17,308 nucleotides of DNA from JOPF136 sp035517515 (GTDB lineage Bacteria > Acidobacteriota > Terriglobia > Acidiferrales > UBA7541), in the NCBI GenBank assembly GCA_035517515.1, contig DATIYQ010000143.1:1-17308 (forward strand). The letters run 5' to 3'. The notes under the pieces were generated by a model. It was given only the letters and a program-made list of their open reading frames with translations, ran no database searches and was not told where the DNA came from. The position numbers and the translations under genes are program-made. This document shows, piece by piece, positions 1 through 6,804 of the stretch (position 1 is its first letter; each line of letters begins with the position of its first letter).

Positions 1-459
1 ATAGCCGATTTCTTCTGCCGCGCGGAGTGCGGCGTGCTCATCCTCGACCACCCCGGGCGTTCCGGGAATCACCGGGAGGCCGGCGGCCGCGGCTTCGCGG
101 CGCGCCCGGTCTTTCTCCCCCATGATGCGGATGACCTCCGCGCTGGGGCCGATGAAAGCGATGTGCGAGGCCTCACACACCTCCGCGAAATTGGCGTTCT
201 CCGCCAGAAAGCCGTAGCCGGGGTGGATCGCGTCCACATTGGTGATTTCCGCGGCGCTGATCACCTGGGGGATATTGAGGTAACTGTCGCTGGCCCGCGC
301 GGGGCCGATGCACACCGCCTCGTCCGCAAAGCGCACCGGCAGGGAGTTGCGGTCTGCCTCAGAGAAGACGGCCACGGTGGGGATTCCCAGTTCCTTGCAC
401 GCGCAGATGATGCGCAGGGCAATCTCACCGCGGTTGGCGATCAGGATTTTGCGGAACAT
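1..459 (-). CDS. accC: Acetyl-CoA carboxylase, biotin carboxylase subunit (N-terminal part, cut by window edge)
   Basis: Biotin carboxylase performs the ATP-dependent carboxylation of biotin on AccB, the first half-reaction of malonyl-CoA synthesis, in the cytoplasm. Translating the minus strand from the ATG at 459 gives 153 codons, open to the window edge. The protein starts MFRKILIANRGEIALRII and continues with the biotin-carboxylase N-terminal (Rossmann-like) landmarks SDSYLNIPQVI, DAIHPGYGFLAENANFAE and FIGPS at about residues 80-127, then MGEKDRAR, where the ATP-grasp region begins. The ATP-binding and catalytic C-terminal two thirds lie outside the window. The start is fixed by homology: MFRKILIANRGEIA is the family's canonical opening. 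I see no good Shine-Dalgarno in front of it. It follows accB in the same direction after a 124-nt gap in which I see no gene and only a weak 5-bp hairpin (471-487). The family is certain; PccA-like or pyruvate carboxylase A-type paralogues share the same N-terminus, but the adjacent accB favours AccC. Confidence 0.95.
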   Translation of the reverse strand, partial: MFRKILIANRGEIALRIICACKELGIPTVAVFSEADRNSLPVRFADEAVCIGPARASDSYLNIPQVISAAEITNVDAIHPGYGFLAENANFAEVCEASHIAFIGPSAEVIRIMGEKDRARREAAAAGLPVIPGTPGVVEDEHAALRAAEEIGY

Positions 460-583
460 GAATGCGAACGCAGGACGGCCCATCCTGGCTGTTTGCTGGG
501 GCCATTCCTCATCTGGATTCCCCGGAGCGTGAACCCTGCCACGGTCAACGGAGAGAGCGGAATGTCGCTCCTGCCCGCGGAGT

Positions 584-1126
584 TCATCCCACGGCCACCG
601 GCCGCAGCGCGAAAAGCGGCTGGCCATACTCCACGGGCTGGCCGTTTTCCGCCATCTGCCGGACCACTTCCCCGGCCTGATCGGCTTCAATCTCATTCAT
701 CAGCTTCATGGCTTCCACAATGCACAGGATCGTCCCGCGCTGAACGCTATCCCCCGGCTTCACGAACGGTGGCGCATCCGGGGAGGGCGCGGAATAGAAG
801 GTTCCCACGATGGGCGACTTCACGATGTGCAGGTTTTCGCCTGGCGGCGCCTGCGGGGGGCTTTGCGGCGGCTGCGGCGCCACGCGCGCATGCCCCGACT
901 CGTGCGTGTGAGGCACGGCGGCGGGGCCGGGATTCATCACAGAGGCCCCTCCGACCGGATGCCGCCGGAGCCGCACGTGTAAATCGCCGTGGCGGTACTC
1001 CAGTTCCTCGAGGCCATGCGCCGTCATGAACCCGAGGATGCGCTCGATTTCACCCAGGTCCACACGCGGAGAGCGAGCCTGTTCGGGCGCGGCTTGGGAA
1101 GTCCGGGAAGTTTTCTTCTGGGCCAT
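584..1126 (-). CDS. accB: Acetyl-CoA carboxylase, biotin carboxyl carrier protein
   Basis: AccB carries biotin between the biotin carboxylase and carboxyltransferase parts of acetyl-CoA carboxylase, for fatty acid synthesis. The 180-residue protein has the usual three parts. An N-terminal helical segment (about 20-55: LGEIERILGF and a polar strand 'ELEYRHGDLHVRLRR') is followed by a Pro/Ala/His-rich flexible linker (about 56-98), then the biotinyl/lipoyl attachment domain (about 99-177). The biotin-accepting residue is K141 in EAMKLMNE, preceded by SPIVGTFYSAPSPDAPPFV, which contains the 'thumb' characteristic of AccB rather than of propionyl-CoA or pyruvate carboxylase carriers. Length is slightly above the usual 150-170 because of the linker. 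It lies 35 nt after the M24 peptidase gene and 124 nt before accC, so the three are probably one transcript. The Shine-Dalgarno is poor. The order peptidase-accB-accC is familiar from other bacteria, where efp often sits between; efp is absent here. Confidence 0.96.
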   Translation of the reverse strand: MAQKKTSRTSQAAPEQARSPRVDLGEIERILGFMTAHGLEELEYRHGDLHVRLRRHPVGGASVMNPGPAAVPHTHESGHARVAPQPPQSPPQAPPGENLHIVKSPIVGTFYSAPSPDAPPFVKPGDSVQRGTILCIVEAMKLMNEIEADQAGEVVRQMAENGQPVEYGQPLFALRPVAVG

Positions 1127-1161
1127 GTTCGTGGAGAACGGCGTGCGGACCGTGGGCCGCC

Positions 1162-2247
1162 TCAGAGTTCCAAGAGCTCGCGGGGCATCCCCGTCAATGT
1201 TTCGCTTCCCGCTTCCTTGACCAGCACGTCGTCTTCGATCCGGATGCCCCCGCGCCCGGGCACGTATACGCCGGGCTCGATGGTCACCACACTGCCCGCC
1301 CGGAGCTTGCCCGTCTGGTTCCGGGCGACCGAAGGGCGCTCGTGGACCTCGATTCCCAGCCCGTGGCCTGTGCTGTGGATGAAGAAGCGTTCCAGGCCCT
1401 CGCGACGCAAGACGCTGCGCGCGGCTTCATCCACATCCCCGGCCGGAATTCCCGCCCGGACCGCCCCGCGGGCGGCCAACTGAGCCTGGAGCACAGCCTG
1501 GTACCATCGCCGGACCTCCTTGGAAGCACGCCCCAGGTGAACAGTGCGGGTCAGGTCCGAACAATAGCCGCGCAGTATAACACCCAGGTCCAGCACTACC
1601 AATTCCTTTTTTTTGAGTCGCTTGGAGGTGGGCCGTCCGTGCGGCAGGGCCGACCGCGGGCCGCTGGCCACGATGGTCTCAAACGATGGCCCGGTGGCTC
1701 CCAGTTTCCTCATCTCGAATTCGATTTCCGCCGCGACCTCGAGTTCGGTCATCCCTGGACGGAGGCACTCAATGGCGTGGCGCATCACCCGGCACCCCAC
1801 CCGGGCCGCTTCGCGCATCCCCGCAATCTCGCCCTGGTCCTTGACCTCCCGCATCCCCTCGACCAAACCGTGCGTGGCTCGCCAGGAGCAGCAGCGCCGG
1901 GCCGCCCGCCTCAGCGCCGAGTATTGGGCCACCGACAGTCGCTCTTCTTCAATGAGCACGTCCCCCGCCGGGGGGGCGTGGCGTAGCGATTCGCCCACGG
2001 CTGGCGCAAGCGGTCCGCGCACGATTTCAATTCCAATTCCGGCGCACTCCTGCCGGGCCTGGGTGGTGAAGCGCGGGTCCGTGAAGAGGGTCACCCTGCG
2101 CCGGCCCACCAGGAGCAGGGCATTTTCCCCGGTAAAGCCGGAGAGGTAGAAGACGTTGGGCAAATGGCTGACCAGCATCGCCCCCGCGCGATTCTGGCGC
2201 AGGGCGGAGCGCAGCCGGGTCAGTCTGTGCGGGCGAAAGGGCGCCAT
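1162..2247 (-). CDS. M24 family metallopeptidase, Xaa-Pro aminopeptidase/dipeptidase type
   Basis: This is a cytoplasmic dinuclear-metal peptidase of the pita-bread fold that cleaves Xaa-Pro bonds. From the ATG at 2247 the product has 361 residues: a creatinase-like N-terminal domain (about 1-130, with MLVSHLPNVFYLSGFTG near 24-40) and the M24 catalytic domain (about 135-355). All five metal ligands are visible: D220 (VVLDLG), D231 (SDLTRT), H295 (STGHGLG), E324 (TIEPGVY) and E338 (GIRIEDDV). The substrate-site His is H203 (ALPHG). Size and motifs fit PepP/PepQ (YqhT-like) proteins. Start choice is not certain. An in-frame ATG at 2286 has an AGGGA element just upstream but would place the pilQ terminator hairpin inside the coding region, and its 13 extra residues have no family counterpart. 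The ATG at 2247 gives the normal family N-terminus but directly abuts the terminator T-run and has no free Shine-Dalgarno. It probably heads the accB-accC transcript. Confidence 0.93.
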   Translation of the reverse strand: MAPFRPHRLTRLRSALRQNRAGAMLVSHLPNVFYLSGFTGENALLLVGRRRVTLFTDPRFTTQARQECAGIGIEIVRGPLAPAVGESLRHAPPAGDVLIEEERLSVAQYSALRRAARRCCSWRATHGLVEGMREVKDQGEIAGMREAARVGCRVMRHAIECLRPGMTELEVAAEIEFEMRKLGATGPSFETIVASGPRSALPHGRPTSKRLKKKELVVLDLGVILRGYCSDLTRTVHLGRASKEVRRWYQAVLQAQLAARGAVRAGIPAGDVDEAARSVLRREGLERFFIHSTGHGLGIEVHERPSVARNQTGKLRAGSVVTIEPGVYVPGRGGIRIEDDVLVKEAGSETLTGMPRELLEL

Positions 2248-2281
2248 AAAAAAGCCGGGAGGCCGGGCCTCCGGCCTCCCG
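2248..2281 (-). terminator. Intrinsic terminator of the pil operon
   Basis: Read on the minus strand this is a perfect 11-bp GC-rich stem (CGGGAGGCCGG at 2281-2271 pairing with CCGGCCTCCCG, 2266-2256), a 4-nt loop (2270-2267), the bases GC, then six T (2253-2248). It begins 26 nt after the pilQ stop codon (TAG, 2310-2308), so it should end transcription of the HTH-pilM-Q operon. The last T is directly followed by the likely ATG of the M24 peptidase gene, an unusually tight arrangement. Confidence 0.88.
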
Positions 2282-2307
2282 AGCATTATCCCTGGTTTCC
2301 GCGGAGA

Positions 2308-4854
2308 CTAGGTGGGGATGATCCGCGGGGTGATGAAGAAGAGCAGTTCAGACGACGAGGTGCTGACCGCAGTGTGCTTGAACAGGTGCCCGATCAGCGG
2401 GATGCTGCCCACCAGCGGCGTCTGGTTGATGGTGGTGGTCTGGCTGGAAATGATGATCCCGCCGATCACTACCGTGCCTCCGTCATTGGCCAGAACCCGG
2501 GTATCCGCCGACTGGGTGATGATGGACGGAATGCCCTGGACCGCGTGAGAGAAGTCCGGCTGGTCGTTTTCCACATTGACGGCCATGAAGATGGTGCCGT
2601 CTGCGGTGATCTGCGGCGTCACCTGCAACTGAAGAACCGCATCGATGAACTGGGTGGAGATGGTGTTGTTAATCACCGTCTGCACGGGAATCTTGGTGCC
2701 CTGCTTGATCGTGCCGGCCACGTTGTTTTGGGTCACGATCTTGGGGCGGGAGAGCAGTTTGCCCACGCCGCGGTCTTCGGCCGCCGTGATAATCAGGTCC
2801 ACCGCGGCGTTCGGAGAACTGAACGCGTAAGACACGCCCGTCTCCGGCGCATTCGCCGGGTAGTTGGTGATGAACGGCATCTGCGTGGTTCCGTTGCTGG
2901 TCAGTGGCGGAGGCGGCAGCGCCGGCCCGCGCACGAGGGGACTGACGAAACTGGCCAGGCCCGGCAGGCCGCCGAAAATATTGCGGCCGTTGGTGGCGGA
3001 ACCGGAGAAGCCGAATTGCACGCCGATTTCCCGGGAGAACGTGCGCGTGGCGGAGACGACGCGCGCCTCAATCTCCACCTGCTGAGACTTCTTATCCAGC
3101 GTCTTGATCAGCGCGTCCAGGTCTGGGAACACCGCGGGGATATCGCGGATGATCAGCATGTTGGCGCGGTCGTCGGCCAGAATCTCGCCGCGGGAGGAAA
3201 GGAAGCGCCTCAGCGTATCGCGCAGGCTGCTGGCTTTGGCGTAGCTCAGTTGGCGCGTGGCGGTAACCGCCGGAACGGATTCGGTCAGCGCCTTGGCCAG
3301 ATCGCGAGCCGTCTCGGCCTCTTTCTTCAGCGTGTCCTTGGTGGCGATGCGCAGCACATTCCCTTGGAGCTGTTTGTCCAGGTTGTTGTTCTGCAGAACG
3401 ATGTCCAGGGCCTGATCCCACGGCACATCGTCCAGCACCAGGGTCAGGTTGCCGCGCACGGCCGGATCCAGCACCACGTTGAGGCCGCTGATTTCGTGGA
3501 TCAGGCGGAAGAAATCCTTCAGGTCCACGTCCTTCAGGTTCACGGAAATCGGTTCGCCGGAGAATTTCTTCGCGCCCCCGGACTGCGACGGATCCACGGG
3601 ATAGGGGTCTGCCACCGGCGCGGCCGGCTCCGCGGAAGCAGCAGGAGCCGTTGCCGCCGGCGCTGCGGAAGCCGTGGAAGCAGTTGCCGGGGCCGGGTTC
3701 GTGCCTGCCGCGTTGCTGGGGGTGTCATCCCGCTTCGGAGAGGCCAGAGCTTCGCTTTCGCCGGTCAACGCCGTTGGCAACGACATGGAGGACGCGTCAA
3801 TCGCCACGGTTGGGGCGGAGAATTCCGTCGGGTCGGATGCGGACACAAGAATCGCAGCCGGAGCTTGTACCTTTGCGGGTGCCGCCGGAACGCTGGCAGC
3901 CGCCTCCGCTGGCGCCGCCGGGACCGTGGCCGGAGCCACCGGGGCGGCTTCGGTCGATGCGGGCGCGGATTCGTGAATCGCAGGAGCGGACGGCTTAGCC
4001 GGCTGGGCCGCCGCCTTCTGAGCCGCCGCGAGCGGCGCAAATTTCACTTCCAGGCCGGAACTGCCCGAGGCGATCTGATAGGACGCGTTGCGATCCAGAT
4101 CGATCACGATGCGGGCCATGTCCGGCTTGAACTGGGAGGCGCGAACTCCACCCACCGGCTCCGCCACGCTATGCGGTTTAGACCAGCGGCCGACGGTGGC
4201 GCCATTGAAGTCCAGAACCAGCCGTTCCGGCTTGTTCAGGCGAATCGCCTGGTATTCGAGCTTGGCGGTCGCCGAAATTCGAACCACCACCTGGCCATCT
4301 TCCTTTTCCAAACTCACACCCTGAATCGTGGGATGGGCCGGGGAAGCGCTGACCGTCGCTGCAGATTCCTTCGCCGGAGCGGTGTGGGTTGTGCGCACCG
4401 CTGCGGGCTGCATGCGGGGTTCGGCAGCCGCGGCAGCCACGGGAGCCGCAAAGGTCACCACCAGGTTCTGTGCGTTCACTCGCTCCACGCGCGGCGCCAC
4501 CGGACGGCGCAGCAGGATTTCCAGGCGCACCACGGAATGTCCCATGGAACGGTACGGCAGCAGCCGGTAGCCGCTGACCAGTTCGGAGTTGAGCACGCGG
4601 GGCGCGCCGCTGCCGTCCAGGGTGACTCCGCTCATTTCCACAACGTACAGGGAGTCGCTGGCCCGGAAGGTAGAGTACTCAAACGGGCCATTGGCACGCG
4701 CGTCCAGACGCACGTCGGAAGCAGTGACCGTAGCCTGCACTTGCAGCGCGGCCAGCGGCCCCTCCTGCGCGCGCAGGGGAATCCCCATCCCCAGCACGAC
4801 GGCCACAATCAGCCCCGCAACCCGCCATGAGCGGGCCCGCCCGTTCGTTTTCAT
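2308..4854 (-). CDS. pilQ: Type IV pilus outer-membrane secretin PilQ
   Basis: PilQ forms the multimeric outer-membrane channel through which the type IV pilus is extruded. The 848-residue protein has an N-terminal signal peptide (hydrophobic 12-24, cleavage near RAQ, 28-30). Two AMIN domains follow (about 32-137 and 175-275), which in this family bind peptidoglycan. A long Ala/Pro-rich linker (about 276-430) leads to the secretin N0/STN domain (about 433-505, GEPISVNLKDVDLKDFFRL), an N1 domain (about 533-590, LSYAKASSLRDTLRRFL) and the secretin core (about 593-848). The core has VEIEARVVSATRTFSREIG, the gate-region motif and the C-terminal signature TPLVGSIPLIGHLFK...ELLFFITPRI. It is longer than many PilQ proteins mainly because of the linker. 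Its ATG overlaps the pilP stop by 4 nt (ATGA at 4854-4851), suggesting translational coupling. It is the last gene of the operon and is followed by a strong terminator. The secretin family is certain; PilQ rather than a type II secretion secretin follows from the AMIN domains and pilMNOP neighbours. Confidence 0.97.
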   Translation of the reverse strand: MKTNGRARSWRVAGLIVAVVLGMGIPLRAQEGPLAALQVQATVTASDVRLDARANGPFEYSTFRASDSLYVVEMSGVTLDGSGAPRVLNSELVSGYRLLPYRSMGHSVVRLEILLRRPVAPRVERVNAQNLVVTFAAPVAAAAAEPRMQPAAVRTTHTAPAKESAATVSASPAHPTIQGVSLEKEDGQVVVRISATAKLEYQAIRLNKPERLVLDFNGATVGRWSKPHSVAEPVGGVRASQFKPDMARIVIDLDRNASYQIASGSSGLEVKFAPLAAAQKAAAQPAKPSAPAIHESAPASTEAAPVAPATVPAAPAEAAASVPAAPAKVQAPAAILVSASDPTEFSAPTVAIDASSMSLPTALTGESEALASPKRDDTPSNAAGTNPAPATASTASAAPAATAPAASAEPAAPVADPYPVDPSQSGGAKKFSGEPISVNLKDVDLKDFFRLIHEISGLNVVLDPAVRGNLTLVLDDVPWDQALDIVLQNNNLDKQLQGNVLRIATKDTLKKEAETARDLAKALTESVPAVTATRQLSYAKASSLRDTLRRFLSSRGEILADDRANMLIIRDIPAVFPDLDALIKTLDKKSQQVEIEARVVSATRTFSREIGVQFGFSGSATNGRNIFGGLPGLASFVSPLVRGPALPPPPLTSNGTTQMPFITNYPANAPETGVSYAFSSPNAAVDLIITAAEDRGVGKLLSRPKIVTQNNVAGTIKQGTKIPVQTVINNTISTQFIDAVLQLQVTPQITADGTIFMAVNVENDQPDFSHAVQGIPSIITQSADTRVLANDGGTVVIGGIIISSQTTTINQTPLVGSIPLIGHLFKHTAVSTSSSELLFFITPRIIPT

Positions 4855-5519
4855 TGCTGCTCTCCTGCGCTCTGATAAATTCGCTTGACCACCGTTCGAT
4901 CAATGGCTTTGCCGAACGGATCCTTGCCGGTTTCCTGAAAGGTGACCGCATCCATGCCAATCTGTTCCACCTTGCCGTCGTAGATCCGGTCGCCCTGATG
5001 GAGAAAATAGGTGCGGTTGCGTGGGCTGCTCACCACCACCAGCATTCCGTTGGGGCCGCGCACCACGCCTTCGAGCCGCAGCGTGGACACCTGCAGGCCG
5101 GCCTTGCCCTCCGGCAAACGAACCGGCGCGCCGCCCACGGCGGCAGCGGAAACCAAGGGGATGAAGGGATCGCGGCGGTGCGAGGGGGCCACCGGGGCCG
5201 CTTCTTCCTTCTTCGCTGTCTCCACAGCGGGCTTGGCCGGCTTCGCCGCCTGCTTTTTCACCGGAGCGGCCGGCTTCGGTTTTGGCGCCGCAGGCGCGGG
5301 CTTGACCGCGGGTTTCTGCTTCGCGGGTTTCTGTGCCGCAGGCTTGGCGGCAGCAGCGGGCTTGGCCGCAGACTGATTCTTGGCCGGGGCCGTGGTGGCC
5401 GCGGTCTTGGGTGGCGCGGGAGACGCCGGCTTGGGCGCAGGCGCCTGCGCGCCCGCGCTCATGGCCGCGCCCAGCACCAGGATCGCCGTCCGCGCCGTAA
5501 GGTCGAGTGCCTGCCGCAT
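4851..5519 (-). CDS. pilP: Type IV pilus assembly protein PilP
   Basis: PilP is the periplasmic link between the PilN/PilO inner-membrane complex and the secretin PilQ. The product has 222 residues. It has an apparent signal peptide (hydrophobic 10-24, possible cleavage near AGA/Q at 22-25) and a striking Ala/Pro/Lys-rich, disorder-prone segment (about 26-112). The PilP domain (about 113-217) starts at RRDPFIPL and includes LRLEGVVRGPNGMLVVV and YFLHQGDRIYDGKVEQI. There is no Cys in the protein, hence no lipobox, whereas classical proteobacterial PilP is a lipoprotein. It may therefore be a free periplasmic or signal-anchored protein. I chose ATG 5519 because AGAGGG lies 6 nt upstream and the signal peptide begins there; the longer in-frame reading from 5612 would overlap the end of pilO. 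The gene is 16 nt after pilO, and its TGA overlaps the pilQ ATG. Confidence 0.9.
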   Translation of the reverse strand: MRQALDLTARTAILVLGAAMSAGAQAPAPKPASPAPPKTAATTAPAKNQSAAKPAAAAKPAAQKPAKQKPAVKPAPAAPKPKPAAPVKKQAAKPAKPAVETAKKEEAAPVAPSHRRDPFIPLVSAAAVGGAPVRLPEGKAGLQVSTLRLEGVVRGPNGMLVVVSSPRNRTYFLHQGDRIYDGKVEQIGMDAVTFQETGKDPFGKAIDRTVVKRIYQSAGEQQ

Positions 5520-5535
5520 AATTGACCCTCTCACG

Positions 5536-6171
5536 TTAGCGCCGCCCGCCCGGCTTGGCCGCCGGCTTGGGAGGTCCCGCCGCCCCGCCCGTGAAATAGG
5601 TGGTGGCCACAAACTGCATAATCACGGTGGTACCCGGACGGAGCGGGAAATTCGTGCTCAGCCTCCCGCCCTCGACGGAATTGAACTCGATATCGCCCAC
5701 ATTGATGATGCGGGAGAGATGGCTCAGCCGCGAGAAGAAATCCAGGACCTGGAAATAGGGGCCGTCCACCCGGACGTCGAAGGGGACCTCGTAGAAATAG
5801 TCTTTGGGCTCGATGGGCTTGGCAACCAGCGAGCGCAGCGAAATGCTGGAAGCCTTGGCGGAGTCGTTCAGCGCCTTGATGAACTCCTCCACCTGCTTGT
5901 CGTCGGGCACGATCTGCTTGAGCGTGTCCAATTGCTTCTGATTGGCTTCGATCTCCGCGCGGAGCTGGGTGCTTTGCCGCTCGTAGACCTGCAGCGCCTG
6001 AACCTGCTGTTGCAGGTCGGCCTTGTCCTTCTCTGCCTTTTCCTTGTCGGCGCGCACCGCCTGGATGGGAGAGCCGGGGAAGAATTCGCCCCCCACAAAG
6101 ACGGCGGCAGCCACGACCAGGTAGGCAAGCACCTGCACGGGCGCCGGTAATTCGCGGAATGAGAACGCCAT
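5536..6171 (-). CDS. pilO: Type IV pilus inner-membrane alignment protein PilO
   Basis: PilO heterodimerises with PilN to form the inner-membrane alignment subcomplex of the pilus machine. The 211-residue protein has the expected bitopic plan: a short cytoplasmic start (MAFSFRELPAPVQ), one transmembrane segment (about 12-30), a coiled coil rich in Lys/Glu/Gln (about 38-90), and a periplasmic ferredoxin-like domain (about 95-192). The latter includes YFYEVPFDVRVDGPYFQVLDFFSRLS and IINVGDIEF, typical of PilO. The C-terminus ends in a Pro/Lys/Gly-rich tail. An AGGGA element sits just upstream of the ATG at 6171. It lies 15 nt after pilN and 16 nt before pilP. The sequence alone would be only moderately diagnostic; the position between pilN and pilP makes the assignment firm. 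Confidence 0.94.
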   Translation of the reverse strand: MAFSFRELPAPVQVLAYLVVAAAVFVGGEFFPGSPIQAVRADKEKAEKDKADLQQQVQALQVYERQSTQLRAEIEANQKQLDTLKQIVPDDKQVEEFIKALNDSAKASSISLRSLVAKPIEPKDYFYEVPFDVRVDGPYFQVLDFFSRLSHLSRIINVGDIEFNSVEGGRLSTNFPLRPGTTVIMQFVATTYFTGGAAGPPKPAAKPGGRR

Positions 6172-6186
6172 GTTCCCTGCTCCCCT

Positions 6187-6804
6187 TCAGCTCTTTCCCG
6201 CCTTGGCCTGTCCCTGCTGGGCGGCAGGGGTCTGGTTGGGCAGTGTGAAGTCCGCGGTCAATTTGAACGTGAAGGTGGTAATCGCGGGACGCCGGTCGTC
6301 CTGCTTCGTGTCCGAGATCTCCACCTTGTCAAAGTATCCGGAACGTTTCAGCTCGGAAATGTAATCGGCCACCGCATTCATGGAATCGGCCGAACCCTCG
6401 ATCTCCAGGGAATTGCCGGTGCGCTTGATGTGGCTCATCCACAAAGCGTCCACGCGGTTGACGGTATTGGCCACGGCGTCGAGCAGTTCCTGGCCCCCGG
6501 AACGCCCGCGCTGCAACTGTTCAATCACATTGATACGCTGCTGGAGCAGCGCTTTTTCCTGCGTCCGCCGGTCCACTTCCGCCTTGGTGGCCAGCAACTG
6601 GGTCTTCCGCGCGGTCAACTGAGAAATGATTTCGCGATCCTGCAGGTACTGATTGTGCAGAATGCGCCAGTGCATGAACAGGGCGATTCCGCCGATGGCC
6701 AGAGCCACCACGACGAAAGCAATCTGGACCGCGCCCTCCAGGGGAGCGCCGCCGGCGCGGACCTTTTTGGGCCGCGGCTGTCCGAGCAGGTTAATGCGGA
6801 TCAT
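6187..6804 (-). CDS. pilN: Type IV pilus inner-membrane alignment protein PilN
   Basis: PilN connects cytoplasmic PilM to the periplasmic PilO/PilP complex. The 205-residue protein starts MIRINLLGQPRPKK. The INLL motif is the known docking peptide for the groove of PilM, so an intact PilM-PilN contact is expected. A transmembrane segment follows (about 27-45), then a coiled coil (about 52-98, with QLTARKTQLLATKAEVDRR) and a periplasmic ferredoxin-like domain (about 103-190) with SLEIEGSADSMNAVADYISEL. A Gln/Ala/Lys-rich tail ends the protein. Its ATG overlaps the TGA of pilM by 4 nt (6804-6801), a typical translational-coupling junction. The start is fixed by the INLL motif and this overlap. 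Confidence 0.96.
   Translation of the reverse strand: MIRINLLGQPRPKKVRAGGAPLEGAVQIAFVVVALAIGGIALFMHWRILHNQYLQDREIISQLTARKTQLLATKAEVDRRTQEKALLQQRINVIEQLQRGRSGGQELLDAVANTVNRVDALWMSHIKRTGNSLEIEGSADSMNAVADYISELKRSGYFDKVEISDTKQDDRRPAITTFTFKLTADFTLPNQTPAAQQGQAKAGKS

Noticed and set aside
471..487. Hairpin in the accB-accC gap as a regulatory element
   Set aside because: Only a 5-bp stem (CAGGA/TCCTG) with a 7-nt loop; expected by chance in GC-rich DNA.
34..1029. 331-codon plus-strand open frame over accC/accB
   Set aside because: Antisense to two clear genes; accC itself is easy to overlook only because it runs off the window edge.
2164..4830. 888-codon open frame on the plus strand opposite pilQ
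   Set aside because: It is antisense to a fully recognisable pilQ, with Arg/Gly/His-rich composition and no domain; long antisense frames are expected in GC-rich DNA.
3600..5460. Ala/Pro codon-rich low-complexity stretches as tandem repeats
   Set aside because: They encode Ala/Pro(/Lys)-rich linkers of PilQ and PilP; no exact DNA repeat unit is maintained.
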